This document shows, piece after piece, positions 1 to 5,920 of a stretch of 6,819 nt of DNA (positions are counted from its first letter, which is position 1; each line of letters begins with the position of its first letter). The position numbers were made by a program, and so were the translations under genes. Source of the stretch: Candidatus Njordarchaeum guaymasense (GTDB taxonomy: Archaea > Asgardarchaeota > Njordarchaeia > Njordarchaeales > Njordarchaeaceae). Location of the stretch: positions 1-6,819 of the forward strand of contig JAUQYT010000147.1 of assembly GCA_030587605.1 (NCBI GenBank), read 5' to 3'. A model generated the notes under the pieces. That model saw nothing but the letters and a program-made list of their open reading frames with translations, did no database searches and had not been told where the DNA came from.

Positions 1-2
1 AG

Positions 3-476
3 TTTAGCGACCTAGAGACAACTATATGGAGCCTATTTGGAAGCATCATAGTTTATGTTTCCTACAGTCTGATTACAGGTGTTACAACAATAGATGCTAT
101 TCGAACCAATATTCTGCTTCCTACACATCTGGGCCTGATAGTCACTCTCGCGTTGCTGATTGGTGGGATACTGGGAGGCCTCATAAAATTCTGCTTTCGG
201 CGAAATGTGGTCTTGGGTTCGTGCTGGGACATTATGGCGAGCAAAATGGCCAGCAAGGGCGGTTGGGCAATTGTTTACACGGATTCGGGCCAAGAATACC
301 TAGGGAAAGTGCACTATTTTGGAATTGGAGAAGAACCAAAGGAAATAACATTGCGTGACCCTTTGCTTATACTACGAGATGGGAGTTGGAACGTCCTAGA
401 TAAGATTCCTATGGGCAAGGAAGTTCTGTTTAGGGATGAGGATGTCAAAAGAATACTATTCTTTATGGAGGTTTGA
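3..476 (+). CDS. Two-helix membrane protein, DUF6338-like, 5' truncated
   Basis: The reading frame is open from the first bases of the window to a TGA at 474-476, giving 157 visible residues, so the true start lies outside. Two hydrophobic segments are visible, at about residues 7-27 and 42-62 of the visible part. The second ends in a basic stop-transfer stretch (KFCFRR). A soluble domain follows with the motif SCWDIM near residue 73 and alternating beta-type segments (GGWAIVYTDSGQEYLGKV, then ITLRDPLLILRDG). This order of helix pair, then a (T/S)xWD-type motif, then a small beta-rich cytosolic domain, resembles the DUF6338 family as I remember it. That family has no established biochemical role. 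A shorter start at TTG 153 is formally possible but would cut the second helix, so I read the frame as continuing left. The gene converges with the next one. Confidence 0.72.
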   Translation, partial: FSDLETTIWSLFGSIIVYVSYSLITGVTTIDAIRTNILLPTHLGLIVTLALLIGGILGGLIKFCFRRNVVLGSCWDIMASKMASKGGWAIVYTDSGQEYLGKVHYFGIGEEPKEITLRDPLLILRDGSWNVLDKIPMGKEVLFRDEDVKRILFFMEV

Positions 477-486
477 AGCCCCCGCC

Positions 487-503
487 AATATCGGATATTT
501 TCT
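487..503 (+). terminator. Possible T-run terminator after the DUF6338-like gene
   Basis: An AATATC/GATATT inverted repeat (487-492 and 494-499) runs into TTTTCT just after the stop codon at 476. Archaeal transcription often ends at short T-runs. The one-base spacer leaves a very tight loop, so the T-run itself may be the functional part. Confidence 0.3.
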
Positions 504-562
504 GTCGTCCAGAGTCGTCTTTATCTGCCAATAGATTTCCGGAGCAGAGAGCTCTCATTCTT

Positions 563-582
563 GCCAAGGGTCCAGACTTGGC
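563..582. repeat. Short inverted repeat between convergent genes
   Basis: GCCAAG at 563-568 pairs perfectly with CTTGGC at 577-582 across an 8-base loop. It lies just outside the 3' end of the minus-strand membrane protein gene. A separate 10-base palindrome, GAGAGCTCTC, sits at 547-556. Either could form a hairpin in the 3' end of the minus-strand transcript, but no T-run follows on that strand, so a terminator role is unproven. Confidence 0.35.
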
Positions 583-588
583 CCCGCT

Positions 589-1245
589 CTATGAGGTCTG
601 CCACTGAAAGGAACTGTCCTCTTCCTCATAGGGATCAGGCATTCTAGAGATCCAAACAACCACAAGCCCAAGGACAGAGTAGGTGACAAGAATCACAGTA
701 GCGGTGTTGAAGTCGAGCCACAAATATGCTTGAATAGCAACAGCGACTCCGCACACGATAAACACTGACAGCTCAAACAGATCGTACAACGGCCTCCTGC
801 CCGCTATCTGTCTTTGAGGTTTCGTCAGTCCGTGTTGGTAGAAGGTCTCCCATGACAGCCAAAGCCTATCCGTCTGTGCTATGATCGATGGCAGCTTTTG
901 TCCCTCTACTACGTTCCTGATATACCATGTCAGTCTTTTGTGAACAGCATAAGATGCCTTCACATGAAGCAGGCAGAACGCTGATACGAAGGGGATCAAC
1001 CCTAATATGAATAGGTTGCTTGAGTACACAGCCAGTCCAGCCAAAGTGCCATCTATCGTGATCATCAGCGATGTCATGTGAGTCCTCTGATCAATTCTCC
1101 TCTTTATCTCGTCGCGAAGATCGCTGTACTCAGTCAAGACAGCCTGTAGCGCCATCCTTTTCTCATCCTCCTTCATTCGCAATTGACCGTTGCCGCTCAT
1201 CTCGACACCAGTATCATATCCTAGTGGGTTGCCCGATTTAGCCAC
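589..1245 (-). CDS. Four-helix membrane protein with coiled-coil-like N-terminus, unknown function
   Basis: The longest form is 218 residues from a GTG at 1245. An ATG at 1200 is preceded by GGTG at a good Shine-Dalgarno distance and may be the true start, giving 203 residues. The N-terminus is charged and helical (EYSDLRDEIKRRIDQR, about residues 39-54). Four hydrophobic segments follow, at about 57-74, 78-98, 154-175 and 180-200, with a polar stretch of about 55 residues between the two helix pairs and an acidic C-terminal tail (MPDPYEEEDS). The pattern of a helical EYxxLRxEI segment leading directly into a helix pair occurs in many uncharacterised prokaryotic membrane proteins. I do not recognise a named family or any catalytic motif. 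It is transcribed divergently from the zinc finger gene, with about 230 bp between them. Confidence 0.82.
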   Translation of the reverse strand: MAKSGNPLGYDTGVEMSGNGQLRMKEDEKRMALQAVLTEYSDLRDEIKRRIDQRTHMTSLMITIDGTLAGLAVYSSNLFILGLIPFVSAFCLLHVKASYAVHKRLTWYIRNVVEGQKLPSIIAQTDRLWLSWETFYQHGLTKPQRQIAGRRPLYDLFELSVFIVCGVAVAIQAYLWLDFNTATVILVTYSVLGLVVVWISRMPDPYEEEDSSFQWQTS

Positions 1246-1473
1246 TTTGCACTCAACTCAAACGGAACACGAGGATCTCGTCAACAGGTATTTCCAAACA
1301 TTCAGGTCGAGGGGTATGGGTTGCTGTGTCTTCGATCTGATCAAGCCTCCCCTACAGTAAGGTCGAATGTGCTTCTTCCCCCTTCTTTGCAGCAGAATAG
1401 AGCAGGATGTCACGCAGGCCAAGTTTCTTTAGCTTCGTGAAGCAACCTAGGAGCCCCCAAGCCTGTGTGATAC

Positions 1474-1713
1474 ATGAAGGAGACGAAATGCAAAACCTCT
1501 GCCGAAGTACATGAAGACCCGAGAGTTCTTCCGGAGCGTAAGCGTACGAAATGCTACTTCTATCACCCAACGCTGCATCCGAAGGAAGCAACCACTTACT
1601 GTTGCATATGTGGCAGATCGATCTGTGATGAATGTGTACGGACATATCCTCAGCCAGAGTATCAAGGCCTCATCTTTTGCCGACGACACGGAACTGAAAA
1701 GCCGCAGATATAG
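1474..1713 (+). CDS. Small B-box/treble-clef-like zinc finger protein
   Basis: This 79-residue protein begins at ATG 1474; only a weak purine-poor leader precedes it. Its first 25 residues are charged and probably disordered. The rest is one metal-binding unit: C27-x3-H31, C43-x2-C46-x4-C51-x2-C54 and C69-x2-H72. These eight ligands would bind two zinc ions in the cross-brace arrangement of B-box and related treble-clef fingers. Small archaeal B-box-like proteins are common and mostly uncharacterised; the eukaryotic relatives mediate protein-protein contacts, often in ubiquitin ligases. No membrane helix or second domain follows, so it is at the short end for the group. A long antisense frame overlaps it, but the intact ligand spacing makes the plus-strand frame the convincing one. 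DNA, RNA or protein binding cannot be told from the sequence. Confidence 0.75.
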   Translation: MKETKCKTSAEVHEDPRVLPERKRTKCYFYHPTLHPKEATTYCCICGRSICDECVRTYPQPEYQGLIFCRRHGTEKPQI

Positions 1714-2035
1714 TTTGACGACTGAGCTGGCGACGAATCCGCTCCCCTGCATACTTAGCCTAGTATCCGCAACACCACTGCTGCTCATCACTTCGCGGTC
1801 TTGGTCCGTGGTCATATCTGCTTGAACCTTCACATTCACCTTAGGCAAACTGGTGCGCGAATCCCACTCCCCACGCGCAAAACCAGTAATTTTGACTTTC
1901 AGAGAAGGGTTAATTTAGTGAATCTCTACTTTCTTTTAGGGTAGGGTTCTGAACTTGCAGTCCAAATCCCTCCTCCGGCGCCAAGATGGCGCACCTTAAC
2001 AAGACACTCAGAATCCAAACTCATACTGGCTTCAT
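1714..2035. other. Intergenic region without a convincing gene
   Basis: There is no plausible plus-strand gene between the zinc finger gene and the ubiquitin-like gene. The minus strand has an open frame from about 1899 down to 1447 (no stop; TTG at 1848), mostly overlapping the zinc finger gene, with no recognisable motif. A T-rich stretch at 1928-1938 could end the zinc finger transcript. A compact hairpin sits at 1978-1992. Confidence 0.5.
1978..1992. repeat. GC-rich hairpin upstream of the ubiquitin-like gene
   Basis: GCGCCA (1978-1983) pairs with TGGCGC (1987-1992) across a 3-base loop, about 45 bp before the TATA-like element of the next gene. It could be an operator-like inverted repeat or part of an RNA end. 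No T-run follows, so it is not a simple terminator. Confidence 0.35.
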
Positions 2036-2043
2036 CATAAATA
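2036..2043 (+). promoter_or_regulatory. TATA-like element for the ubiquitin-like gene
   Basis: CATAAATA is the best match to an archaeal TATA box before the start at 2108. A transcript beginning about 25 bp downstream would have a leader of roughly 40 bases, leaving room for the AGGTGG ribosome-binding site at 2098-2103. No clear purine-rich BRE precedes it. Confidence 0.35.
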
Positions 2044-2107
2044 CGTGTGTACATGATATGGAATCCGGTAAGACTAGACGCAGTACTCCGAAACCCTAGG
2101 TGGTCAG

Positions 2108-3040
2108 TTGGAAATTATCATTGAGCCCGTGATGATTGATAAGAAGATTAGTGTTGAGATCGAACCCACAACTACGCTCGGCCTGCTCTATGAAACGATT
2201 CTCTCAAAGTTGGATTTTCCAATTGACAGGACCGGATTTAAGTACTGTCTGGTAGTACAACGCACCGGTGAGCAACTAAACATTCTTGTTGACTGGGACC
2301 AGTCGGTCGAATCCGTAGGAGTCCTGAACGGTGATCGAGTCGGGCTAGGGGGGCCAGTGATGTATAATGGCCCATTCGTTGGTCCGTTCTCCAGAGACCC
2401 ATTCTTCTCTATCGCGGACTGTTGGAACATCGTGGGAACCTCCGAGAAGATGGTCATGCTAGTGATAGACCTCTACAGGAATGTGGCGTCGAAATACAAG
2501 GTATTTCAAGACCTTGGTGAGGTGAGTCCGCCCGCTGTAACACTGCCTTCCGGTCTTGAGTTGAAAAGAATCACAGTAACCGATGATCGTTTTCAACCAA
2601 AACTAGTTGAGGCCTATGATCCCTCTGAGGCTCTTCAGAAAGCGTACAGTCTGCGAGACTTAGCGAGAACATCGGAGACTCTAGCGCAGTTCCAGTATTT
2701 GTTGATGGTTCTGAGGCCTGGTGAGTACACCATCAGCCTCCCTCAGGTCGAGGTCCGTTTCAGTCATACAGGGGCCTCCTTGTCAAGGCCCTTTCCTTTC
2801 AGATTTGTTGGGTTGTTCTGCTCCAATTATGTAGAAGTGGGATGGAGGGATCGAATGAAGATTGACGTTCTCAGTTTCAACCCTAACCTTCTCATCCACA
2901 AGGAGGAGCTTGACAAGTACAAGACAAGCCCACGAACTCTGACTTTGGATAGCCGTGTACCAGCTCGTGTAAACGCGAAGCTGTGTGCGACATGCGGCCT
3001 AGCATTCTTAAGGGACGCTTGTCCGAATTGCAGCAAATAG
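2108..3040 (+). CDS. Ubiquitin-like beta-grasp domain protein with C-terminal zinc ribbon
   Basis: The protein is 310 residues. I chose the TTG at 2108 because AGGTGG lies four bases upstream and because residues 1-10 (EIIIEPVMID) supply the first strand of the fold; ATG 2132 would remove it. Residues 1-82 read as a ubiquitin-like beta-grasp: strand, strand (KKISVEIEPTT), helix (LGLLYETILSKL), strand (FKYCLVVQRTG), then the classic ending SVESVGVLNGDRVGLGG, like the xxLxDxGIxxGDxLxL pattern of ubiquitin and YukD/EsaB proteins. Residues 105-280 are a predicted alpha/beta region I do not recognise. The end is a zinc ribbon with C293-x2-C296 and C305-x2-C308. There is no signal peptide or membrane helix, so it is probably cytosolic. 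There is no exposed C-terminal Gly-Gly, so the domain is more likely a fixed interaction module than a conjugated modifier. The small gene at 3097 may be co-transcribed. Confidence 0.85.
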   Translation: MEIIIEPVMIDKKISVEIEPTTTLGLLYETILSKLDFPIDRTGFKYCLVVQRTGEQLNILVDWDQSVESVGVLNGDRVGLGGPVMYNGPFVGPFSRDPFFSIADCWNIVGTSEKMVMLVIDLYRNVASKYKVFQDLGEVSPPAVTLPSGLELKRITVTDDRFQPKLVEAYDPSEALQKAYSLRDLARTSETLAQFQYLLMVLRPGEYTISLPQVEVRFSHTGASLSRPFPFRFVGLFCSNYVEVGWRDRMKIDVLSFNPNLLIHKEELDKYKTSPRTLTLDSRVPARVNAKLCATCGLAFLRDACPNCSK

Positions 3041-3096
3041 CCGACAACTTGCCAAAGCGATAGGGGCTACCGGATTCCTCTACGCTTCTTTCTGAG

Positions 3097-3267
3097 ATGT
3101 CTCACGACTCAGACGAGATCGCTGGCAAGTATGTGAAAGCGGATTTCAGCCCTGAAACCGGCAACGGACGCCTACGAGTAGTCGAAGGTGAACTGGAAAC
3201 CATGCGAGAACGTCTAGCCAAGCTAGAAGCAGTCTACTCAGAGAAACTCAAAATCAAGGAAAGCTAG
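3097..3267 (+). CDS. Small helix-rich hypothetical protein, 56 residues
   Basis: The ATG at 3097 opens a 56-codon frame ending in TAG at 3265-3267; an in-frame stop at 3061 rules out an upstream extension. The N-terminal half is polar and probably flexible (SHDSDEIAGKYVKADF). Residues 28-54 form a strongly amphipathic, charged helix with heptad-like Leu/Met/Val spacing (VVEGELETMRERLAKLEAVY), suggesting a short coiled coil and oligomer formation. The gene begins 56 bp after the ubiquitin-like protein's stop on the same strand, with no clear promoter of its own, so shared transcription is likely. A 5-bp stem overlaps its stop. Its composition (many Glu/Lys/Arg, third-position use like its neighbours) supports a real gene despite its size. 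I do not recognise a family. Confidence 0.62.
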   Translation: MSHDSDEIAGKYVKADFSPETGNGRLRVVEGELETMRERLAKLEAVYSEKLKIKES

Positions 3268-3288
3268 GTCGAAGGGTCTAGACCGACC
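3267..3288. repeat. Inverted repeat at the end of the small gene
   Basis: GGTCG (3267-3271) can pair with CGACC (3284-3288), and the palindrome GGTCTAGACC lies inside it. It coincides with the stop codon of the 56-residue gene. No clear T-run follows, so whether it terminates transcription or protects the 3' end is unclear. The following stretch to 3489 has no convincing gene on either strand. Confidence 0.3.
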
Positions 3289-3489
3289 TTAACAATGACA
3301 CGATCTGTGGCATAGCCTTCCCTGAGGAACGGCATTAGAGGATGCTCTGTCAACGTCAACTGGGTCTTCGTCTCCTAGTGGAGTAAGCTGACAAGTTGGT
3401 CGTCGATGAGGCTCTTACGTTGCGCTCATAAGTGACTTAGTCCGCGTGCAAGCATCAAATCGAAAGTCATAACTACTGGAACCTTCATG

Positions 3490-3497
3490 TTATTTAA
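3490..3497 (+). promoter_or_regulatory. TATA-like element for the surface protein gene
   Basis: TTATTTAA is the most AT-rich octamer upstream of the TTG at 3516, centred about 22 bp before it. This would give a leaderless or nearly leaderless transcript, which is common in archaea. A G6-A run at 3500-3506 lies between the box and the start. Confidence 0.4.
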
Positions 3498-3515
3498 TCG
3501 GGGGGACGCGTCCAC

Positions 3516-4287
3516 TTGAGAAGGTTGATTGTTACATTCGTCTTCATTGGGGCCATTATTCCTAGGGTGTGGGGGCAACTGGGTGTTTGAACAAGCGATG
3601 GGAGCCTCCACAAGCTATTCTACAGTGACCCTCTACTCGACTTGGACGACATCATGGCAAACCCTCTCATATAGAACAACAACAGTCTTCTTCAGGACGA
3701 GCTTCTACACTACTGAGCAGCTAACTCAGTATCGTTATGAAGGATATCTGGACTTCGATTTCACATACACATATTGGTATGATGTCAACAGTGGAGAGAT
3801 ACGCAAGATAGAGATCAATGGAGTGCTGAAGAACACAATGAGCACTCCTGTTGAGAAGGGAACTCTAACCATCGGATTATCCAAACTGGGAACAAGCGTA
3901 CCCGAAGAGGAACATGCAATACCGTTCAGCAGGATTGAGCCTGGCGAAACCATTGACATTCGTCAAGGCCTGAACCTTCAGAAAGGTTATACGGAAAGGA
4001 ACATCCGCGTCTTTCTTGTCAGAATCCAATTCATCTCATTAAGGCTTCTTACAGAGGTTCCAATACTAACGAGAACAGAAACCATGACCAACTTCTATGT
4101 TAGAACAGTTACTGACCAATACACGGCGATCCAAACTTACAAGATCGAAGAACCTCTTTACGCGGGGGCGACACTGCTCATGGTGGCGACAGGAGGAATA
4201 GCCGTCGTCTCAATAATCGCGATAATTGCCTGGATGAGAAGGCCCAAGGCCAAACCTAGGACAACAATGTTATTTCCTAATTTATAG
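3516..4287 (+). CDS. Single-pass surface protein, Thr/Ser/Tyr-rich, with apparent frameshift after the signal peptide
   Basis: The body frame (open from 3529 to the TAG at 4285-4287) lacks a sensible N-terminus: it would begin with a Gly/Cys/Ser stretch. The neighbouring frame from TTG 3516 encodes a good signal peptide (MRRLIVTFVFIGAIIPRVWG) but stops at 3588-3590. Removing one G from the G5 run at 3571-3575 joins the two. The mature protein begins with a Thr/Ser/Tyr-rich segment (TSYSTVTLYSTWTTSW), followed by a beta-rich ectodomain of about 130 residues, one membrane helix about 25 residues long just before the end, and a short basic cytosolic tail (MRRPKAKPR). This is a classic type I membrane topology, with the domain outside the cell. 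Thr/Ser-rich stretches in archaeal surface proteins are often glycosylated. No enzymatic motif is visible. It converges with the protease gene, 123 bp away. The frameshift may be a sequencing error, a phase-variable tract or a real lesion. Confidence 0.75.
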
Positions 4288-4410
4288 ACACACTGTAGAT
4301 ATTTCTGTTGTGTTTCGTCTGTCTCACGGCGTATATTTCCCTTTTGGAATATTCCATACACCTGATGGTAGCGAGCCGCGGCAGTGGTAGATTTACTCAA
4401 TAGCTCTTCA
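4288..4410. terminator. Shared convergent 3' region with T-rich tract and palindrome
   Basis: The 123 bp between the two convergent stops contain a T-rich stretch at about 4299-4322, suitable for ending the plus-strand transcript, and the palindrome GGAATATTCC at 4346-4355 preceded by CCCTTTT. On the minus strand no equally clear T-run precedes the palindrome. A bidirectional termination zone is inferred from position. Confidence 0.35.
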
Positions 4411-5667
4411 TCATGCGGCGGCTGTTGGGGGCGAAGGAGGAGGTGGCGGCAAAGACGCCGAAATAGCTTTCCTCCTCTTCATAAGCAACGCTGCGGCCAG
4501 TGCGACAACCGCAGCTATTATGGCTCCGAGAATCGCATACGCCTGCGAATAGTCTGTCCTCCAGACGGCTTTAACTTTCTTCGGTGAGTGCATGCCGATC
4601 GTTGCTATTCCTGTAGTCGCCTTTGAGTCTCCTGACCAACCATCAAAGACGATCTTCGCTCCAAGGAGGCCCATAAAGCCTGGAATCGATACCTCGGTTG
4701 GAGCGACTGAGAACGTTGCCATCGAACCGGCATCATACCAAGAGGAGCCGCTTACCATACCGTATGGCGAGGAGACGTCAAGGTAGTATTGATCGGAGTA
4801 GCTGAAGGAATGTGTGTCAGCAGATGAGACAGTCCAAGAATTTACACGGCAGAAGTATCTTGTTCCTTCTGAACCGGAGACGTACTGGTCTACAGAAATC
4901 GTGTGGCTTGTTCCAATTCTGAAGCTAAGAGATCGGAGTTCTCCCTTTTTGATAAAACCTGATTCTGTCCCATCCACCTTGATTCTTGATAGATAGTTCT
5001 CGGGAAGACCGATAACTGATACAGCGATCACATAGACGGTCGGCCCATACGCTATCTCCAGAACCCACTGATCGGAATAAGCCCACAAGTCGGCGAGTAG
5101 TGAATCTGAAATGAACGCCTTCTCTCCGGTTTTCCTGCTCCTAGGCTGCCCCCAATATGTTGGCCAAGGGTCATTGACGAATATGCCTGTTGCATCGTAT
5201 CCTACGACGACCACATAGTGGCCGTACTTGTGATCTGTATCGAACCAGATAAGCAGGATTGAGACGAATCCAAGCGAGTTCTGCGTTTTCAACTCGTCTG
5301 TCGCTACGTACTTGCGTCCCCGCACCGACGCATACCTGCGATTGACGAATGGAACATGCATCATATTGGAGTAAGTCACTCCTTTCACTGGGTCCGTCTT
5401 CATCTCTGTAGCAAGCGTCCCTTGCGGGATTACATCGCCAGAAACATATTCGATCCCCATTTGAACACATGCTGGACCACAATAGTAATTCGTTTCTTGG
5501 ACATGATACGGGACCTCCAACACATTGGAGACTGGAATAGCGTACACCTGCTGAAAACAAAGAAGAGGAGACACCAAGACAATCAAGAACAAAATAGCCT
5601 TCGATTGGATTCGCGTTCTGGGGAGCACTTTGGTTAGATAATTGACTTGGCCTCTCTTCGGCTTCAC
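4411..5667 (-). CDS. Secreted, membrane-anchored C39-like cysteine protease with surface modules
   Basis: The protein is 418 residues from GTG 5667. Residues 1-43 are a signal peptide: basic start, hydrophobic core 24-37, probable cut after VYA. Residues 45-208 are a papain-fold domain of the peptidase C39-like type. It has the Gln57-x5-Cys63-Gly-Pro-Ala signature (QETNYYCGPAC), the His150 motif (KYGHYVVVVGYD) and the Asp166 motif (FVNDPW), so the catalytic triad and oxyanion Gln look intact. Residues 215-290 form a beta module (GTSHTISVDQYVSG) and 292-372 a second one of the bacterial/archaeal surface-repeat type (SSPYGMVSGSSWYDAG, FDGWSGD, VKAVW). A membrane helix (375-396), KRRK, and a Pro/Ala-rich tail end the protein. 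The catalytic domain therefore faces outside the cell. No ABC exporter is nearby, so a leader-peptide-processing role is unlikely; turnover of surface or external peptides is more plausible. Substrate unknown. Confidence 0.88.
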   Translation of the reverse strand: MKPKRGQVNYLTKVLPRTRIQSKAILFLIVLVSPLLCFQQVYAIPVSNVLEVPYHVQETNYYCGPACVQMGIEYVSGDVIPQGTLATEMKTDPVKGVTYSNMMHVPFVNRRYASVRGRKYVATDELKTQNSLGFVSILLIWFDTDHKYGHYVVVVGYDATGIFVNDPWPTYWGQPRSRKTGEKAFISDSLLADLWAYSDQWVLEIAYGPTVYVIAVSVIGLPENYLSRIKVDGTESGFIKKGELRSLSFRIGTSHTISVDQYVSGSEGTRYFCRVNSWTVSSADTHSFSYSDQYYLDVSSPYGMVSGSSWYDAGSMATFSVAPTEVSIPGFMGLLGAKIVFDGWSGDSKATTGIATIGMHSPKKVKAVWRTDYSQAYAILGAIIAAVVALAAALLMKRRKAISASLPPPPPSPPTAAA

Positions 5668-5704
5668 CCTCAGGAAACCCCCTAGCAGTTCTGCCTTCTT
5701 GTGC

Positions 5705-5712
5705 GTATTTAG
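5705..5712 (-). promoter_or_regulatory. TATA-like element for the protease gene
   Basis: Read on the minus strand this is CTAAATAC, about 40 bp before the GTG at 5667. Initiation some 25 bp downstream would leave a leader of roughly 15 bases. It is the only AT-rich octamer in the right position. Confidence 0.35.
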
Positions 5713-5726
5713 TGTTTGTCATGTTA

Positions 5727-5913
5727 GGCGCCACAATCATAACTACGGGTACAAATGGTTAGCCGAATCAGCCTTCTAATCGCTGAACCGAGTTCTGGTA
5801 ACTTGTCGTCTGATCGGTGTTGGAATGGGAACTTACATGGTCAAGGGCGTAGTGAGATCCAAACCTTTGCCCTTGAAGGCCACCACGATTCTGGAGATTG
5901 GCGCCAAAATCAT
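5727..5913 (+). repeat. Pair of 14-bp direct repeats, GGCGCCAMAATCAT
   Basis: GGCGCCACAATCAT at 5727-5740 recurs as GGCGCCAAAATCAT at 5900-5913, with 13 of 14 bases identical. The core GGCGCCA also appears at 1977-1983. The pair brackets most of a tiny ORF. It could be a binding site pair, a duplication scar or chance. Confidence 0.4.
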
Positions 5914-5920
5914 GAAGTAA
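5825..5920 (+). CDS. Tiny ORF, 31 residues, doubtful
   Basis: An ATG-initiated frame (MGTYMVKGVVRSKPLPLKAT and 11 more residues) ends in TAA at 5918-5920. The composition, Lys/Val/Ile-rich with a basic middle, looks protein-like. The frame stays open upstream for about 17 codons without a better start, so this could also be the tail of a decayed gene. No ribosome-binding site or motif supports it. It overlaps a different, longer frame that looks less protein-like. Confidence 0.25.
   Translation: MGTYMVKGVVRSKPLPLKATTILEIGAKIMK

Noticed and set aside
26..358. 110-codon plus-strand frame at the left edge
   Set aside because: It overlaps the membrane protein frame that has two clear helices; it is rich in His, Cys and Trp and has no domain-like pattern.
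1352..1645. Minus-strand frame ending in a Lys/Leu-rich helix-like segment (KLKKLGLRDILLYSAAKKGE)
   Set aside because: The segment looks protein-like, but it is only about 35 codons outside the zinc finger gene and has no start or motif of its own; at most a remnant.
2122..3040. Ubiquitin-like protein as part of a full type VII secretion locus
   Set aside because: The beta-grasp resembles YukD/EsaB, but no FtsK/SpoIIIE-type ATPase, WXG100 protein or EccD-like membrane domain is present in the window.
5171..5740. 189-codon minus-strand open frame overlapping the protease gene
   Set aside because: It is out of frame with an obvious protease carrying intact catalytic motifs, and its Arg/Cys/Ser-rich composition is typical of a shadow frame.
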